Shown here in pieces: positions 24,968-36,958 of a stretch of DNA of 64,000 nucleotides. Made by a program: the position numbers and the translations under genes. Source of the stretch: Spironucleus salmonicida (taxonomy: Eukaryota > Fornicata > Diplomonadida > Hexamitidae); assembly GCA_000497125.2 (NCBI GenBank), contig CM035323.1:132001-196000 (forward strand), in the 5' to 3' direction. The notes under the pieces were generated by a model. That model made no database searches. It had not been told where the DNA came from and saw only the letters and a program-made list of their open reading frames with translations. Each line of letters starts with the position of its first letter. The stretch's first letter is position 1.

Positions 24968-27900
24968 ATGAAATCTATATTTACTATTTTTAACTATGAT
25001 CATGTAAGGTTGTTAGATCTCCATATTACCTATTAAGATAGCTAATTACTAGTCAGTAGTCTTTCTCCATTCTAAGATGACGTCATCAAAGATGTTAAGA
25101 ATTATATTTCAATTAATGTTGATTCTGTGGAAACTTTAAAAGTTTTCCATGTATTTGTTGTACTTTATCAATAAAAACTTATATTTAATGACATTAGTAT
25201 TCGAAGATTTGTTATTCGTTACAATGTTCCGAAGCATGATATTTAAACTCATTAAATATCAGAATTATGGTCAAACTTAGGTATCCTATTAGTACACTTA
25301 GGATATAACGTGTATTAAACCACCTTAAATCTTGACTCTTCTACTTTAGCAGATCAATATTTTCAGGTTATTACTTGTTTATATCCACCATTTGAATATG
25401 TGGCGTCAGTTACGAATTCTATCTCTCAAAATCTGTCCACTTTAAATGTTATAGTTGTACTGCTATAATATACAGTAAAGAATTTAAGTCTTCTATCTCC
25501 AAATTTTTTGGCCTTTATTTATGGGTTATCTGCTAATTTCCTAACTTTGTAGGCTGGAAATGAATTAATGCAAAATTAGCATATAATATAATGTATTATA
25601 TAGGCAGAATCATTGTTTAACTCGCTTTCTTGGGAAGAAAGTGTTGATAATTTTGTAATATATAATTGTTTTCATCTTCCATTGCATTTAAAGGATAAAG
25701 TAAAGATCGATTTTTTTTAGTTGTTATGTGCACCTTCATTTATGTTCAAGACAGAGCATTTTATATTATAATCTTTGGTATCTGGATAAACTGCAAGTTA
25801 TAAAAATATTAAAAATGGAATTCTAAGCAATAGTTCTAGATCAGGGAAATCAGTATCTCTACTTTCTACATACTATTATAATTATTTCTCTTTAAGAAAT
25901 ACTACACTTTATGTATAGTGTGCATAAAATACTTCATAACAAATTTACTCTAACACTAGTTTAAACTATGCAGATGCACTAAAGATATTTTTCACTTCAG
26001 AAGATTATTAATACGAAAAATAAAAGTATAATAAAATATATGAGAAAATATTAGAAGAAATTTCCTAGAAATATATTTAGAATTAAGAAATATTGTAGCG
26101 AAAAAGCCCATTACTTAGTTTCAGGTAGTTATTTTTTGATTTGAAATATATTAATTTTTAATAGTTCTATTAAAAATACTCATTAAATAACAAAAAAATT
26201 TTTAATTATGCATCCGATATAGTATTATTACACATTGAAGCAGATAAAGACATCACATTATATGATACCTATGTTAATTCATAAACCCATAATTCTTTAC
26301 TGAATAAAGTTATGGATAACTATATATTTAATGAGAATGTGCTTTGCCCCTTACGACGGAATCACACGTCATTATATAACTAGTTATTTGTTGAAGAAAC
26401 TAAAAAACGCTAAGAGATTTAGCTGATTTTATTAACATATAATAATGTAGTTTTTGTGGATTACTTTTAAGAAGACTAAATAAAAGGATTAGAAAAATAT
26501 ATTCATGCATAGTATTTATTAATTTATCCCTAAGAAAATTGGTAAAATGAGTTGTATTTTTATTTGAAAGATCCAAATATGTGTTAGCAGTTTAGCATAC
26601 TTAGCTAATAATATTTAGAGTCTATTATCAAAAATTGCGAAAATTTTATTTAAGTAATGACACCTGATCATACCAGAAGCTATTAATAATTGTAAAATTA
26701 CACTAAATACTAAAGTATTTTGGGTATAACACAAGGAGCAGGATTAACTAAAGATTAAATAAGCATACTGATTGAACTACTTAAATCGTTATTGATTTTA
26801 TCTCCAACATTTATCAAAGAATAATTCGTTATAAAGATTTAAGAAGATTTTTAAGCATGTTGCAGGATATCACTTAATCTAAATGTTGCTATTTGCCTAT
26901 AAAGGATTGAAAAGACCTCGGAAACTGACTTAATTAAATTCTAAAAGGTTAAAATAATTGCTTTAGTTAATAATATGGTTGCTTACATTAACGAGTTCAT
27001 ATCTGCCAGAAAACCATCTATGCTGAGAGAAGTTAAAGACGCCATCAATAACGTAGAGGCGTATAAAATTCTGTGTCAAAATGCAGATGAGGCCTGGAAG
27101 GACCAGAAGCTTTCTTCGCTGTTTGACCTGATGAAGGTTTTGTAAAAATTTTACCCAGATTTTATTGATGAGAAACTAAAAACAGACCTGTAAATAATTT
27201 TTAGGGATATTCACAATAAAGTTTACAATGTAGATGTTATCACATATCTAAACAATATTGGGACGTTTCATGCTAATGATCTAATAAAGTTTTAGACGAA
27301 GGAGACCATTGAGGTTATTAGCAGTGTAGTTATTTACATTAACAAGTTCATAGCCGCCAGAAAAGGAACTCTCCCGAAAGAAGGTACTGACGCCATCAAT
27401 AACGTAGAGGCGTAGGAAATTCTGTGCTAAGCGGCAGATGAGGCCTGGAAGGACCAGAAGCTTTCTTCGCTGTTTGACCTGATGAAGGTTTTGTTAAACC
27501 TATATCCGGAATTTGCTACCGAGAAATTATAATAGGATTTGCAGGTGGTCGAGAGCTAAGTGTGCAAGCACAATGAAATAATTCTAGACTTTTCGCGCAT
27601 GTTGTCTAATATTGACGCCACCTATCTCGTGCCCATACGCTCATTGCAGAAGGAGACGGTTAAGGTTATTAACATTGTAGTTGTTTACATTAACGAGTTC
27701 ATAGCCGCCAGAAAAGAAAGTCTCCCGAAAGAAGTTAAAGACGCCATCAATAACGTAGAGGCGTAGGAAATTCTGTGTCAAAATGCAGATGAGGCCTGGA
27801 AGGACCAGAAGCTTTCTTCGCTGTTTGACCTGATGAAGGTTTTGTTAAACCTATATCCGGAATTTGCTACCGAGAAATTATAATAGGATTTGCAGGTGGT

Positions 27901-30661
27901 CGAGCGCTAAGTGTGCAAGCACAATGAAATAATTCTAGACTTTTCGCGCATGTTGTCTAATATTGACGCCACCTATCTCGTGCCCATACGCTCATTGCAG
28001 AAGGAGACGGTTAAGGTTATTAACATTGTAGTTGTTTACATTAACGAGTTCATAGCCGCCAGAAAAGAAAGTCTCCCGAAAGAAGTTAAAGACGCCATCA
28101 ATAACGTAGAGGCGTAGGAAATTCTGTGCTAAGCGGCAGATGAGGCCTGGAAGGACCAGAAGCTTTCTTCGCTGTTTGACCTGATGAAGGTTTTGTTAAA
28201 CCTATATCCGGAATTTGCTACCGAGAAATTATAATAGGATTTGCAGGTGGTCGAGCGCTAAGTGTGCAAGCACAATGAAATAATTCTAGACTTTTCGCGC
28301 ATGTTGTCTAATATTGGTGCCACCTAGCTCGTGTTCATACGCTCGTTGCAGAAGGAGAACATCCAGCTAATTGGTGGCGTGGTTGTTTATATTAACGAGT
28401 TCATAGCCGCCAGAAAAGGAACTCTCCCGAAAGAAGGTACTGACGCCATCAATAACGTAGAGGCGTAGGAAATTCTGTGCTAAGCGGCAGATGAGGCCTG
28501 GAAGGACCAGAAGCTTTCTTCGCTGTTTGACCTGATGAAGGTTTTGTTAAACCTATATCCGGAATTTGCTACCGAGAAATTATAATAGGATTTGCAGGTG
28601 GTCGAGCGCTAAGTGTGCAAGCACAATGAAATAATTCTAGACTTTTCGCGCATGTTGTCTAATATTGGTGCCACCTAGCTCGTGTTCATACGCTCGTTGC
28701 AGAAGGAGAACATCCAGCTAATTGGTGGCGTGGTTGTTTATATTAACGAGTTCATAGCCGCCAGAAAAGGAACTCTCCCGAAAGAAGGTACTGACGCCAT
28801 CAATAGTATAGAGGCGTAGGAAATTCTGTGCTAAGAGGCAGATGAGGCCTGGAAGGACCAGAAGCTATCTACATTGTGCTAACTGTTACTGTAAATGAAC
28901 CGTGTTTCCGATTAATTTGCGACATATGCTTCAAATTTAGTTTAGCATTTACCCTAGAAGTACAAGTAACAGGATAATTCTCCTTAAAAAGTGTAAATAA
29001 ACGATAATCTATTACTATTAGTGGACGAAGTTTTAGTTTAGCAGAATAGGAGGAGATCATATAATTAAGATCTTGTTTTTGAGAAATATACACAGTGTGC
29101 TAAGTTATATAAACCAATCGAATATTTAACTTTAATAATGATGAATTCTCCAATAATAGATAATCCAAGGGGATTAGATTAAGTTTAGAAATATTATAAT
29201 ACAATAACCTAAGGTTCGTCAAATAGTAATGGCTTATTAGTATTTATCTAAGAGTTATACAATTTAAGAGCTATTGAATCAACTTTTTGGCGAAGTATTA
29301 ATTACTATATTGAGCGAGTCTAAAGCCACATAAAAAGTTATAATATCAAAACCTAATGTATATATGCAGGAACTGATATGTCTATATTTAATTTCATTAA
29401 AAGGAACAACATACAGCAAAACATAGAATCAAGTTCTGATGTAAGGTCTTATTAGCATAGTAGAATTATTGGAATCCCGTAACCACATGTATCACTATTA
29501 AAGTAAATATTCAAAAGTTAACAGGTAACTATTGCATTGGATAATGACAAAGAGTTGATTAATAAAGTATAAGTTATGGCAGCTGTTACTTTTTTGGACT
29601 ATTACAATATCCAATGCCCTGAAAAAGCATTAGAAAAATAATTATATCTGCCTTTTATTTCTCCTTAACTGTGGTTGTGTATGAAAAACCAAAAAATAGC
29701 GTTTAATAATTTAAAGTAAGTTAATGTTAATAACTAGACTTTGTTTTCAGTTAATAAATCAAATTGCTTTGGATAGTATTTTGATATTGTTAAACTAGAC
29801 AAAAATATTCAGTATAATATTAATTTTGTTTAATATGATGAGTTTAAAATATTAACTACTTCATCTGGCTACATTAATTTAAACTATTTAGTGTTATTTT
29901 ATTACAAAATATAAATAAACTTTAGCAAGTTTATTAAAAATATTAGCAGCGACGATATTAATTAGTTATTAGTTATGTAAAACCTGCCGTATTTAACAGA
30001 AATAAACTCTTTATTATTATTTTTGTATACAATAGTAGGAAATCATGAAACCATATCTGATTTATCGAAAATATTTAAAGCACAAAATCTTTATTCCATT
30101 TATTTCAATATTGTTGGAAGTGATCTTCCATAAGCGGCTTCATTAGAGTTGATGAAGTCGATATGCAAAAATGCAGACTTTGTTTGCTTATAACAGCCAT
30201 TTGATGATTTTATTTATGATGACATTACTTTTAGTGAATTTTAGTAATCAATATTGAAGTATGGCTTGAATTATTCGAATCTTGTATTTTAATCATTGAA
30301 AACCACTGCTAGCTGTAAAACTCTAATATGCGCTATCTCAATAGACAAATAAGAGTTATTTAGAAAATATTAAACTATCGACTAAAAGCATCCGGACTTC
30401 TTAATCACTTTTCACGGTTTCACAGGCTTGGAGGGAATTATGGACTAGTAGGATGGTGTATACTACATGATGTTCGACTCTGGCTCTCATAGTGAGATAG
30501 GACTGACATTAAAAGCTAAAAACTTTTCTAAGTCGATTGCTCAGGTGGGTGTTATCTAGTCAGATATTATTCTTTTTTAGTCAGACGTCGTCACCCCTAA
30601 ATCTATGTTAAGAATATATGAGTCTGAAGTTAGGAAGTCAGCTAAGAAGAGGTAGAAATGA
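24968..30661 (+). CDS. Giant protein with 117-residue tandem repeats (left copy, 1,897 aa)
   Basis: A single frame of 1,898 codons from ATG 24,968 to TGA 30,659-30,661 with no internal TGA and very many TAA/TAG read as Gln. Residues 1 to about 660 are unique, AT-rich in coding and Asn/Lys/Gln-rich. Residues about 664-1,300 are about 5.5 copies of a helical-looking 117-residue unit (351 bp), with landmarks VCKHNEIILDFSRML, VVVYINEFIAARK and DEAWKDQKLSSLFDLMK. Residues about 1,300-1,897 are unique and end with HGFTGLEGIMDQQDG and a basic KSAKKRQK tail. No signal peptide or transmembrane segment is evident, so it is probably cytoplasmic and perhaps a scaffold. I do not recognise the family. The start is the first ATG in an open frame and could be further upstream. 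Confidence 0.88.
26930..28880 (+). repeat. 351-bp coding tandem repeat array, left
   Basis: Units begin with VCKHNEI at about 27,560, 27,911, 28,262 and 28,613, exactly 351 bp apart, preceded by about two diverged units. The period is a multiple of three and keeps the reading frame. Unit variants differ in blocks, for example KESLPKEVKDAINN versus KGTLPKEGTDAINN. Confidence 0.95.
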
Positions 30662-30986
30662 TCAACTGCAATTGTATATTATTTTATTCCATTCGTTAAG
30701 GCTCCGCAGCAGCTCGGCCTAACGCTAGAATGCGGTGCAGCTTTACATATAAACTACTTCCCAGACACCGTAAACCAGCCTATAATGCCAAAAGCACCGC
30801 ATACCACTGACCATTCCTCGAGTTACGGCACTCTTGAGATAACCGCAGAAGCCCAGAGTTTCGGCGTATTGTACCGTGACCAGATTCCACACAAACAAGA
30901 AACGGCAGAGACACCGCATTAATCCGTCTAAACTCCTCTGATACAGAGGCGGCACTGCGCGCTGCTTGTGAAGCCAAGGCGCCCAT
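30591..30986 (-). CDS. Hypothetical 131-residue protein with MGALASQ start (left copy)
   Basis: Frame from ATG 30,986 to TGA 30,591-30,593, with TAG/TAA read as Gln in the second half. The N-terminus MGALAS fits the MGxxxS pattern for N-myristoylation. Residues 1 to about 95 are higher in GC and look coding (EEFRRINAVSLPFLVCVES, LRLSQECRNSRNGQW). The 3' end overlaps the giant repeat gene tail-to-tail by 71 bp. Family not recognised. The same frame is intact in the right arm. Confidence 0.5.
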
Positions 30987-31120
30987 TTTTAGAATTTTAT
31001 CCTTTTATAACAATATAATATAAATACTAAATTTCAAACCTGTAGTATTTTTATTATGTTGTTATATATTGATATACTAATTCCTCTCCGCGAACTCCCC
31101 CTAGAAACCGCAAAAACCCC

Positions 31121-32887
31121 TCACACGCCCCTGACATGGTTCCCGGCCCACTCCGCGCCAGGAATCACCCAGACTCCCTCCGCCTCGTCCCACTTCGCCG
31201 CGTCCAAAATCGCGTCCAAAAATTTCTACGGCACAAATTACTCGACTATGATTTTTATACGCTCATAATCAATTATTGCCCCTTCCAAATTTTCGTTTTG
31301 CCCTTCCATTTCGCTCGCGAAATTGTTCCGAATTTCTTCTAAATATTCCGCTTTTTCGCTCCAAATTTTACCGTATTTCACCAATTTTCGAGATTGCGAC
31401 CCCACCAAATTTGCAATTGAATTTTCATTTTCCACTTCTTCTTGAAGGCGGTTTTGGTCCTCAAAAAGCTTCTTTTTCAGCTCTTTTTCGGCCAATTTTT
31501 GAACTGCGAGCTCCTCGCGGGCCTCCCTCAACTCCTTTTGCTGGGAGTCGATTTGGCTCTGAATCGAGTTTTTATCGATAATTCCGGCCTTCTGGCGCTC
31601 GATTTCGGCCTTCAAAAGCTCAGATTTTTCCCTCATTTTTTGCTGCTTTTCAGTCCTTTTCTGCAGCTCCATTTACAGCTCAGAAAGCTCCTTTTCCTGC
31701 TTTTCGATGTCGCCCTTGACGTCCGATTTTATCGTTTTCTTCTTCTTTATGATTTTTGTCAACTTTTGAATTTCATTTTCATTTTCATTTTCTACTCCAC
31801 CTGTTTCCACTCCACTTTCTGCCATAAAGTCTAATAATTCGCTCTCGAGTTTCTTAATTAAATCTCCCATTTCGCGTATCTGTGCGTCCTTGGGGTCCTC
31901 GTTTACCTTTGCGCGATTTTTGATCTTTTTCGCGTTGTTCGCGTAGCGCAGCGTCGATGCCGTCTCGTCGAAGTTCGTCGATGCTGGCGAGATCGCGCTC
32001 ACCATCAGCGTCTTTGCGTTGCCGCCCAGCGAGTCTTACAGCAAGTAAGTCAATTTGCTGTCCCGGTACGGCACGTGGGGCGATTTTTCGACCAGTTTAC
32101 TGATTACAAGGCCCAAAGTGCTCAGCGAGAGGTTGATCTTCGCGCCCTCTTGCAGGCGTGCGCCCGTAGCACCGGTCTTCTCTGCGCGCTCAGAACCTGC
32201 CAAATCGACCAAATTTAGCTTCCCCATACGAATTTTGCCGTTTTCTTCGCATTCGACAATTATTTGGAAAACTGAGTGCGATCTTGACGATGTGGCATTC
32301 ATCTTCGTCGCTGCAGTCGTGCGCTGCGCATTTCCGGCCTCCATGAGGAGTGAGATTTGGCGCGTCGTCGAGACGGGGTGGAAGGTCAAGTTTTCAATGA
32401 AAACTCCTGATTTTGGATTAGTTCTGACCTGCAAATTGCGCTGATTTGTGGTCAAATCACGAATTTCCTCGTTGTAGATCTCGTAAAATGCGGCGCGGAT
32501 GAGGTAGCGCTAGTCATTATTCGCGTCTGAAACGCAGTCAAAAATGCGAATTATTGCCTAAGGGATTACGCCGTCGTTCGCGTAGCCCATCATCGTGAAC
32601 GTCTTTCCGGAGCCCGTCTGGCCGTACGCGAAAACCGTCGCATTGTAGCCCTCCATAACCGAGGAAATAAGCGGAAATACTGACTCGTCAAACACGTCGG
32701 TTTGCTTCGACTACGCGTCGTAGACGGCGTCGAACGTGTAAGGGGTGATTTTCTTCGTTACCGGGTGTGTGGCAGTCACCTTGGACAGCGTCTTGTCCAT
32801 GCTGATCACGTTTGTCGAACCTTCGTCCTGCTCTTTTTGGGAGAACGGGCGCACACGCACGATCACTTTGACATTTTCCTCTGTCAT
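31121..32887 (-). CDS. Kinesin-2-type motor protein
   Basis: A 588-residue protein, ATG 32,887 to TGA 31,121-31,123. The motor domain covers residues about 5-340, with P-loop GQTGSGKT (89-96), switch I NATSSRSH and switch II DLAGSE. Next come the neck ([18 protein letters not shown]) and a Glu/Lys-rich coiled coil (about 365-540). The short globular tail ends with [16 protein letters not shown], a kinesin-2 style ending. Kinesin-2 powers anterograde intraflagellar transport and is central to multiflagellate diplomonads. The near-invariant Gln after LTYLL is encoded by TAA (32,036-32,038). TAG encodes Gln in YDAQSKQ, VIPQAII and ANNDQRY, and TAA/TAG encode Gln again in the tail. The tail is shorter than in animal KIF3. 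Confidence 0.96.
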
Positions 32888-33322
32888 TTGGAAGGGGAAG
32901 GAGTGGGTTATAATATTGTATAATAATATGAGAGTAATACTAAAGTGGAAAGGAAAAATTGACGGGGAAATGAGTCAATTGCCTTAGAATGAAATATAAT
33001 GTATTGATTTGAATTTATGAATGAAATGACTAACGCAGTTAATGAAGTAAGTCATATTATTTTTGTATTTTAGCGTTTTTATGATTTTATGGTTTTGCAA
33101 ATGTTGGTTTGCTGGTATTTAATATATAGAGTTAGTTGAATTGACTTGAATTAGGATAAAAAGTTATATCGAGTTAAATTATTATAGAATCATTATATTG
33201 AACTACAATAGTGGAATGAAATTAAATCAAATTAATATATTATATAATATTATCATACTTGATTATAATATATAACAATATTAGAACTAAACAAAACTAA
33301 CAAAACCCAGCAAATTGAGAAC
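32888..33322. other. AT-rich spacer between CDC14 and kinesin
   Basis: About 430 bp of AT-rich sequence upstream of kinesin and downstream of the phosphatase stop. No feature recognised. Confidence 0.5.
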
Positions 33323-34825
33323 TCACCAGTCACTAATTTTGCCGCTGCCACCCCGTTTTTGCGAAATTCCGGGGAGCAGCTGCTTGTCGAGCACGTGGCT
33401 TGGAGTCTGTACGACATCAGGGTGTACGCGGCCGTTCGTGCCGAAGCCGTAGTTCAATTTTTGAGTATTCTGCGTTGGCGTCTTCACACTGTAATTTTGT
33501 CTGCCCTGCGTCATAGTTTTGCTCTACAGAGGCGTTCTTGTACGATTTGGAGACGCTAGCGACGAGTTTCTGCCAGATGAAAAAACTGGCTTTGAAGGAG
33601 AAGAAAATGCAGATTATTGCTGCTGTCTAGCACTTTGTTATATCATATACTGATTTGCATTTTGTGCATTTTGTATGTTATTATTCATTTATTGTTACTA
33701 TTAGCTGATATAACCCTGTTGATTTTCTCTGGCACCAATGGCGGACTATCTACCGCTTTGGCGAGAATCTACGCGTTGTTGTTGTACTTTGGTGGGTTAT
33801 TGTCCGGAACTCTCTGGATTTGCTTCCGGAATTTCACCTCTTTCTCTCATTCTCTGCTCATAAGCTATTAAGAACTATTGCTATTGACCTAGAACGCTTC
33901 CGGGTCTGCATACTCTTAGCCAGGCAATTACTTCTCGTGCGGTATAACCGTATTCTCTCATCATCCAAATGCCTATTAACGTGCCTGTTCGGCCTAAACC
34001 CGCTTTACAATGAACTGCTACAGCTCCTTGTTCGGTGTCGATGATTTTTAAAAATTCTTTAATAATCCGTTCGGTAGGTATAGAGCCGTCAGGATATGGC
34101 AAGTCATAATGGTGAATTCCTGATTTAATGAAATCTGCACGGTTGTAGCATGCTTCATTTAATCTTACAACAGCAGTGACCTATCTAGATTTAAATAGTG
34201 GAATATATGATGAAGGTGTGAAAGGGTGGTATTTAAAAAATGGGTGAGTCTGCGAAACTGGGCCAGCAATCGCCAATATCTTATCTGGAATAATGTATGT
34301 TAAATCACCATTTTCTACTTGTGAGTAGAAGTAATAATCATCATATTTAAATGAGTTTAATGAAAATATTTTGCTTTGCATTGCTCTCTATGCTGCAAAT
34401 AAGATGTCTTAAACAGTAACACCATAAGTGCAAGGTCCCATAGACGCATCTCTATACGGAGTTAATGCAGGTTATATCTATTAAACAATTTTTGAAACTT
34501 ACGCTGGTGGTTTATTGAGAACTACCACAAGAAATAATCCAATTAAAGTTATTGAATTTGCCCTAAAGTTATAACCAGGTGCTGATATATACACTAGTCG
34601 TTTAGATTTTAGATTTGGATCTTTTAATTTTGCTGAAAGTTGGGCAAAGAATGCATAAGTTTAACCTATATTTAAAGGTCCAAAATCTGCCTCGAAGGCC
34701 TAGTAAACTAATGTGTTATCAGTTGAGAAATAATGATGTTCAGAATCATCCTGCATAGATCCTGATGCAGTTGCATAGAAAAGTCTATCTGGAATGAACT
34801 CAATTAGTTTTGATGCTAGTGGCAT
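33323..34825 (-). CDS. CDC14: CDC14-type dual-specificity phosphatase
   Basis: A 500-residue protein, ATG 34,825 to TGA 33,323-33,325. The N-terminal half carries the CDC14 substrate-specificity domain (YQAFEADFGPLNIGQTYAF, LVVLNKPPAQ). The catalytic domain has HYDLPYPDG and the signature VHCKAGLGRTGTLIG, nucleophile Cys near residue 272, followed by AWLRVCRPGSVLGQQQQFL. CDC14 reverses proline-directed CDK phosphorylation during mitotic exit and acts at basal bodies or flagella in some protists. From about residue 330 the tail is low-complexity and Gln/Asn/Ser-rich (for example ISQQQQQMNNNIQ), with much of its Gln encoded by TAA/TAG, and ends ISDW. Read with the standard code the gene would fall apart into several pieces. 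Confidence 0.95.
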
Positions 34826-35418
34826 TTAGAAAATTTGAAGTGGAATTAAACATTAGAATTATTATATAAATTAAATGGCAATATAGCTAAAAATATTTTT
34901 ATTCAATATATAAAATATAAATCTTGATCGATAAGAGATAATTTCATAATTACATTTTAATACAAGTTATATATAATAATAATATTTAACGGAATTTTTA
35001 TTGATGATAACATCAAATACTATTAAATAATAATGAACCTCATGGTCTTTTAAATTAAAATAATATAAAATCATTTAAGATCTTATATAAATGAATCGCG
35101 AATTACGTTTTGTGTGAATGTTACTTTACTATATTTATAGGTTTTGCAGCACCTCATCATCAAATAACTACTAGGTTTTTAAAGTTTATACAACCTATCA
35201 TTTACAAGCAAGTAATTATCATAAATGTATACTAAAAGATAATTATATTAAATAGCTGCAACAATATCTCGTTAACAAAAACTACTAAAGTGATAATTTT
35301 TAAATTAATGCGATTATTTATTATAATATTCATACCAGATATATATTATTTGTTTTGATAAAATCGTATTATTTAAATAATATATAATATTATTAATATT
35401 TATGCCATTCCATTTTAT
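34826..35418. promoter_or_regulatory. Divergent AT-rich spacer between CDC14 and TOG genes
   Basis: About 590 bp separate two divergent start codons, so it should contain both promoters. It is strongly AT-rich. I cannot identify a specific initiator or operator. Confidence 0.35.
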
Positions 35419-36846
35419 ATGGACTCAGACGAAGATTCTGATCTTTTACTTCCTCAGCAATTTAAGTAAAGACCACTAGCAAAAACATAGATTACAATAG
35501 ATGACCTTTCTTCTGATGCCGAAGTCCATTTACCAACACGATCTCCCGCTCTACCGCCTGGACGGCCACGAGATACTAAACCTTTGTAGAGACGAGCATT
35601 ATCTACATCTAATTAAAGAATCTTACCGAAACCAGGCTAGACTGTAATAGAAAGCTAACATTAATAACTAAATGAGCAAGTATTCACTACTAGAGCCCCA
35701 AAATCAGCTATTTAACCTAAAATTGCACGCTTAACAAGACCTCTACAACGAAATTTCAATGGAAATAATGAAGCTTTATCACCACAGGTATCCGTAAATT
35801 CATCAATACCTCTAAGATTTTTTGATGATATTGAAGACGTAAACGACGTCAAACCAGCAGTGCAAAATGGTCTTTTTCACAAATAATCACCACTTAGAGG
35901 AAATTATGGGCAAAACGAGGTTGTAAATCTTAATTTTAGTTAACCTCCGACTGAAGATTTAACAGGTTTAACACAAAATTCGATATTAAAAAAGAGCGTT
36001 GGAAGCAATAAAAAAGAGGTTAGTACTAAACGAGTATCTATTTTATCATCTTAAGTAGTCAAATAATAACCTGCTCGAACTTTTACACCTAAAGAAATAG
36101 AGGATTTGATATCTTTCTTAGATATTAAGAAAGACTGGAAAGTTTAGTATAACACATTGTAATCGTTTAAATAGATTGTTTCAAATTAATTTGAACTTTT
36201 TCTACCTCATATGGACTCAATTATGAACTAAATGCATTAGTTATTATAGGCACAACGATCTGCTGTGTTTAAAGAAGCTATCATTATGCTGGCTTCCATA
36301 TATAATTGTTTCACGGAAAACGATTGTTTGCAAATAGCTCCTCATATAGAAGTATCCATGTTTAATGTTCTACTCAAGGCAGGTTCAGCCGCTTAATAAG
36401 ATTTTCTAGCAGAATCAGCAGATAATTGTCTTAAAAATATAAATTGTTATATTAAATTTTTAATTTATAATTCAAAATATCCTAAAACTATTCATAATTC
36501 TTTTAGTATGCTTAATAGATTGCTATTAGATAAGTCTCCTGGTGTAAGATCGCGAGCTGCTTTTCTGACATCAGATATATTGGAGTACTGTATTGTATAA
36601 ATTGAGGATGGAAAAGATTTTACTAAAACTATTTTCAGATCAATTTCTTGTATTTTATTATAAACTTTGAATAAAATTTGCGCTGATTCTAATCCTGATT
36701 GTCGAAAAGGTGGTAGAAGGCTTTATTTCTTTGTTAAAGGTATGTGTAGTCATTGTGGAGTAGCATTAAGCTTATAATAATATAAGGGTGTGGAGGATGT
36801 TATTTACAGAGAAGGTGTATGCTCTATGTGGTGGGATGAACAGTGA
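35419..36846 (+). CDS. TOG/HEAT-repeat microtubule-binding protein, CLASP-like
   Basis: A 475-residue protein, ATG 35,419 to TGA 36,844-36,846, with many TAA/TAG read as Gln. Residues 1 to about 230 are acidic at the start, then disordered and Ser/Pro/Arg-rich. From about residue 235 the sequence has TOG-like features: IKKDWKVQYNTLQSFKQI (the W-x-x-R/Q helix pattern), then helical pairs and KSPGVRSRAAFLTSDILEY, and late SNPDCRKGGRRLYFFV. This pattern resembles CLASP_N/TOG domains that bind tubulin and regulate microtubule growth. The assignment rests on the TOG-type helix pattern and is less secure than kinesin or HDAC. Divergent from CDC14 and convergent with HDAC (112 bp between stops). Confidence 0.72.
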
Positions 36847-36958
36847 TTGAATTATATGAGACAGTTTAAAATGGTTATTAATTATGCCCAAATTCAAACT
36901 ATCAATCCTTGCTCCACTAGTAGTTAATTTATGCTGATAATTGTAATAACTTTATTTC

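Larger units (their letters stand above)
22726..31324 (+). repeat. Left arm of large inverted repeat
   Basis: Bases 22,726-31,324 recur as the reverse complement at 41,952-51,897, apart from scattered substitutions and a different number of internal tandem repeats. The outer edge lies in the surface-protein gene (CTGCATGAG at 22,726). The inner edge lies in the kinesin 3' region (CTCGCGAAATT ending at 31,324). It contains most of the surface-protein 5' half, a small hypothetical gene, the giant repeat gene, the MGALASQ gene and the last about 68 codons of kinesin. Confidence 0.93.

Noticed and set aside
26930-28880. Regular direct repeats as a CRISPR array or non-coding satellite
   Set aside because: The 351-bp period is a multiple of three and the units lie in a continuous frame encoding 117-residue repeats. 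There are no short repeat/spacer units.
24968-30661. Giant gene and other genes read as pseudogenes full of stops
   Set aside because: All stop-like codons are TAA/TAG, no TGA occurs before the end, and conserved proteins in the same window prove that TAR is Gln.
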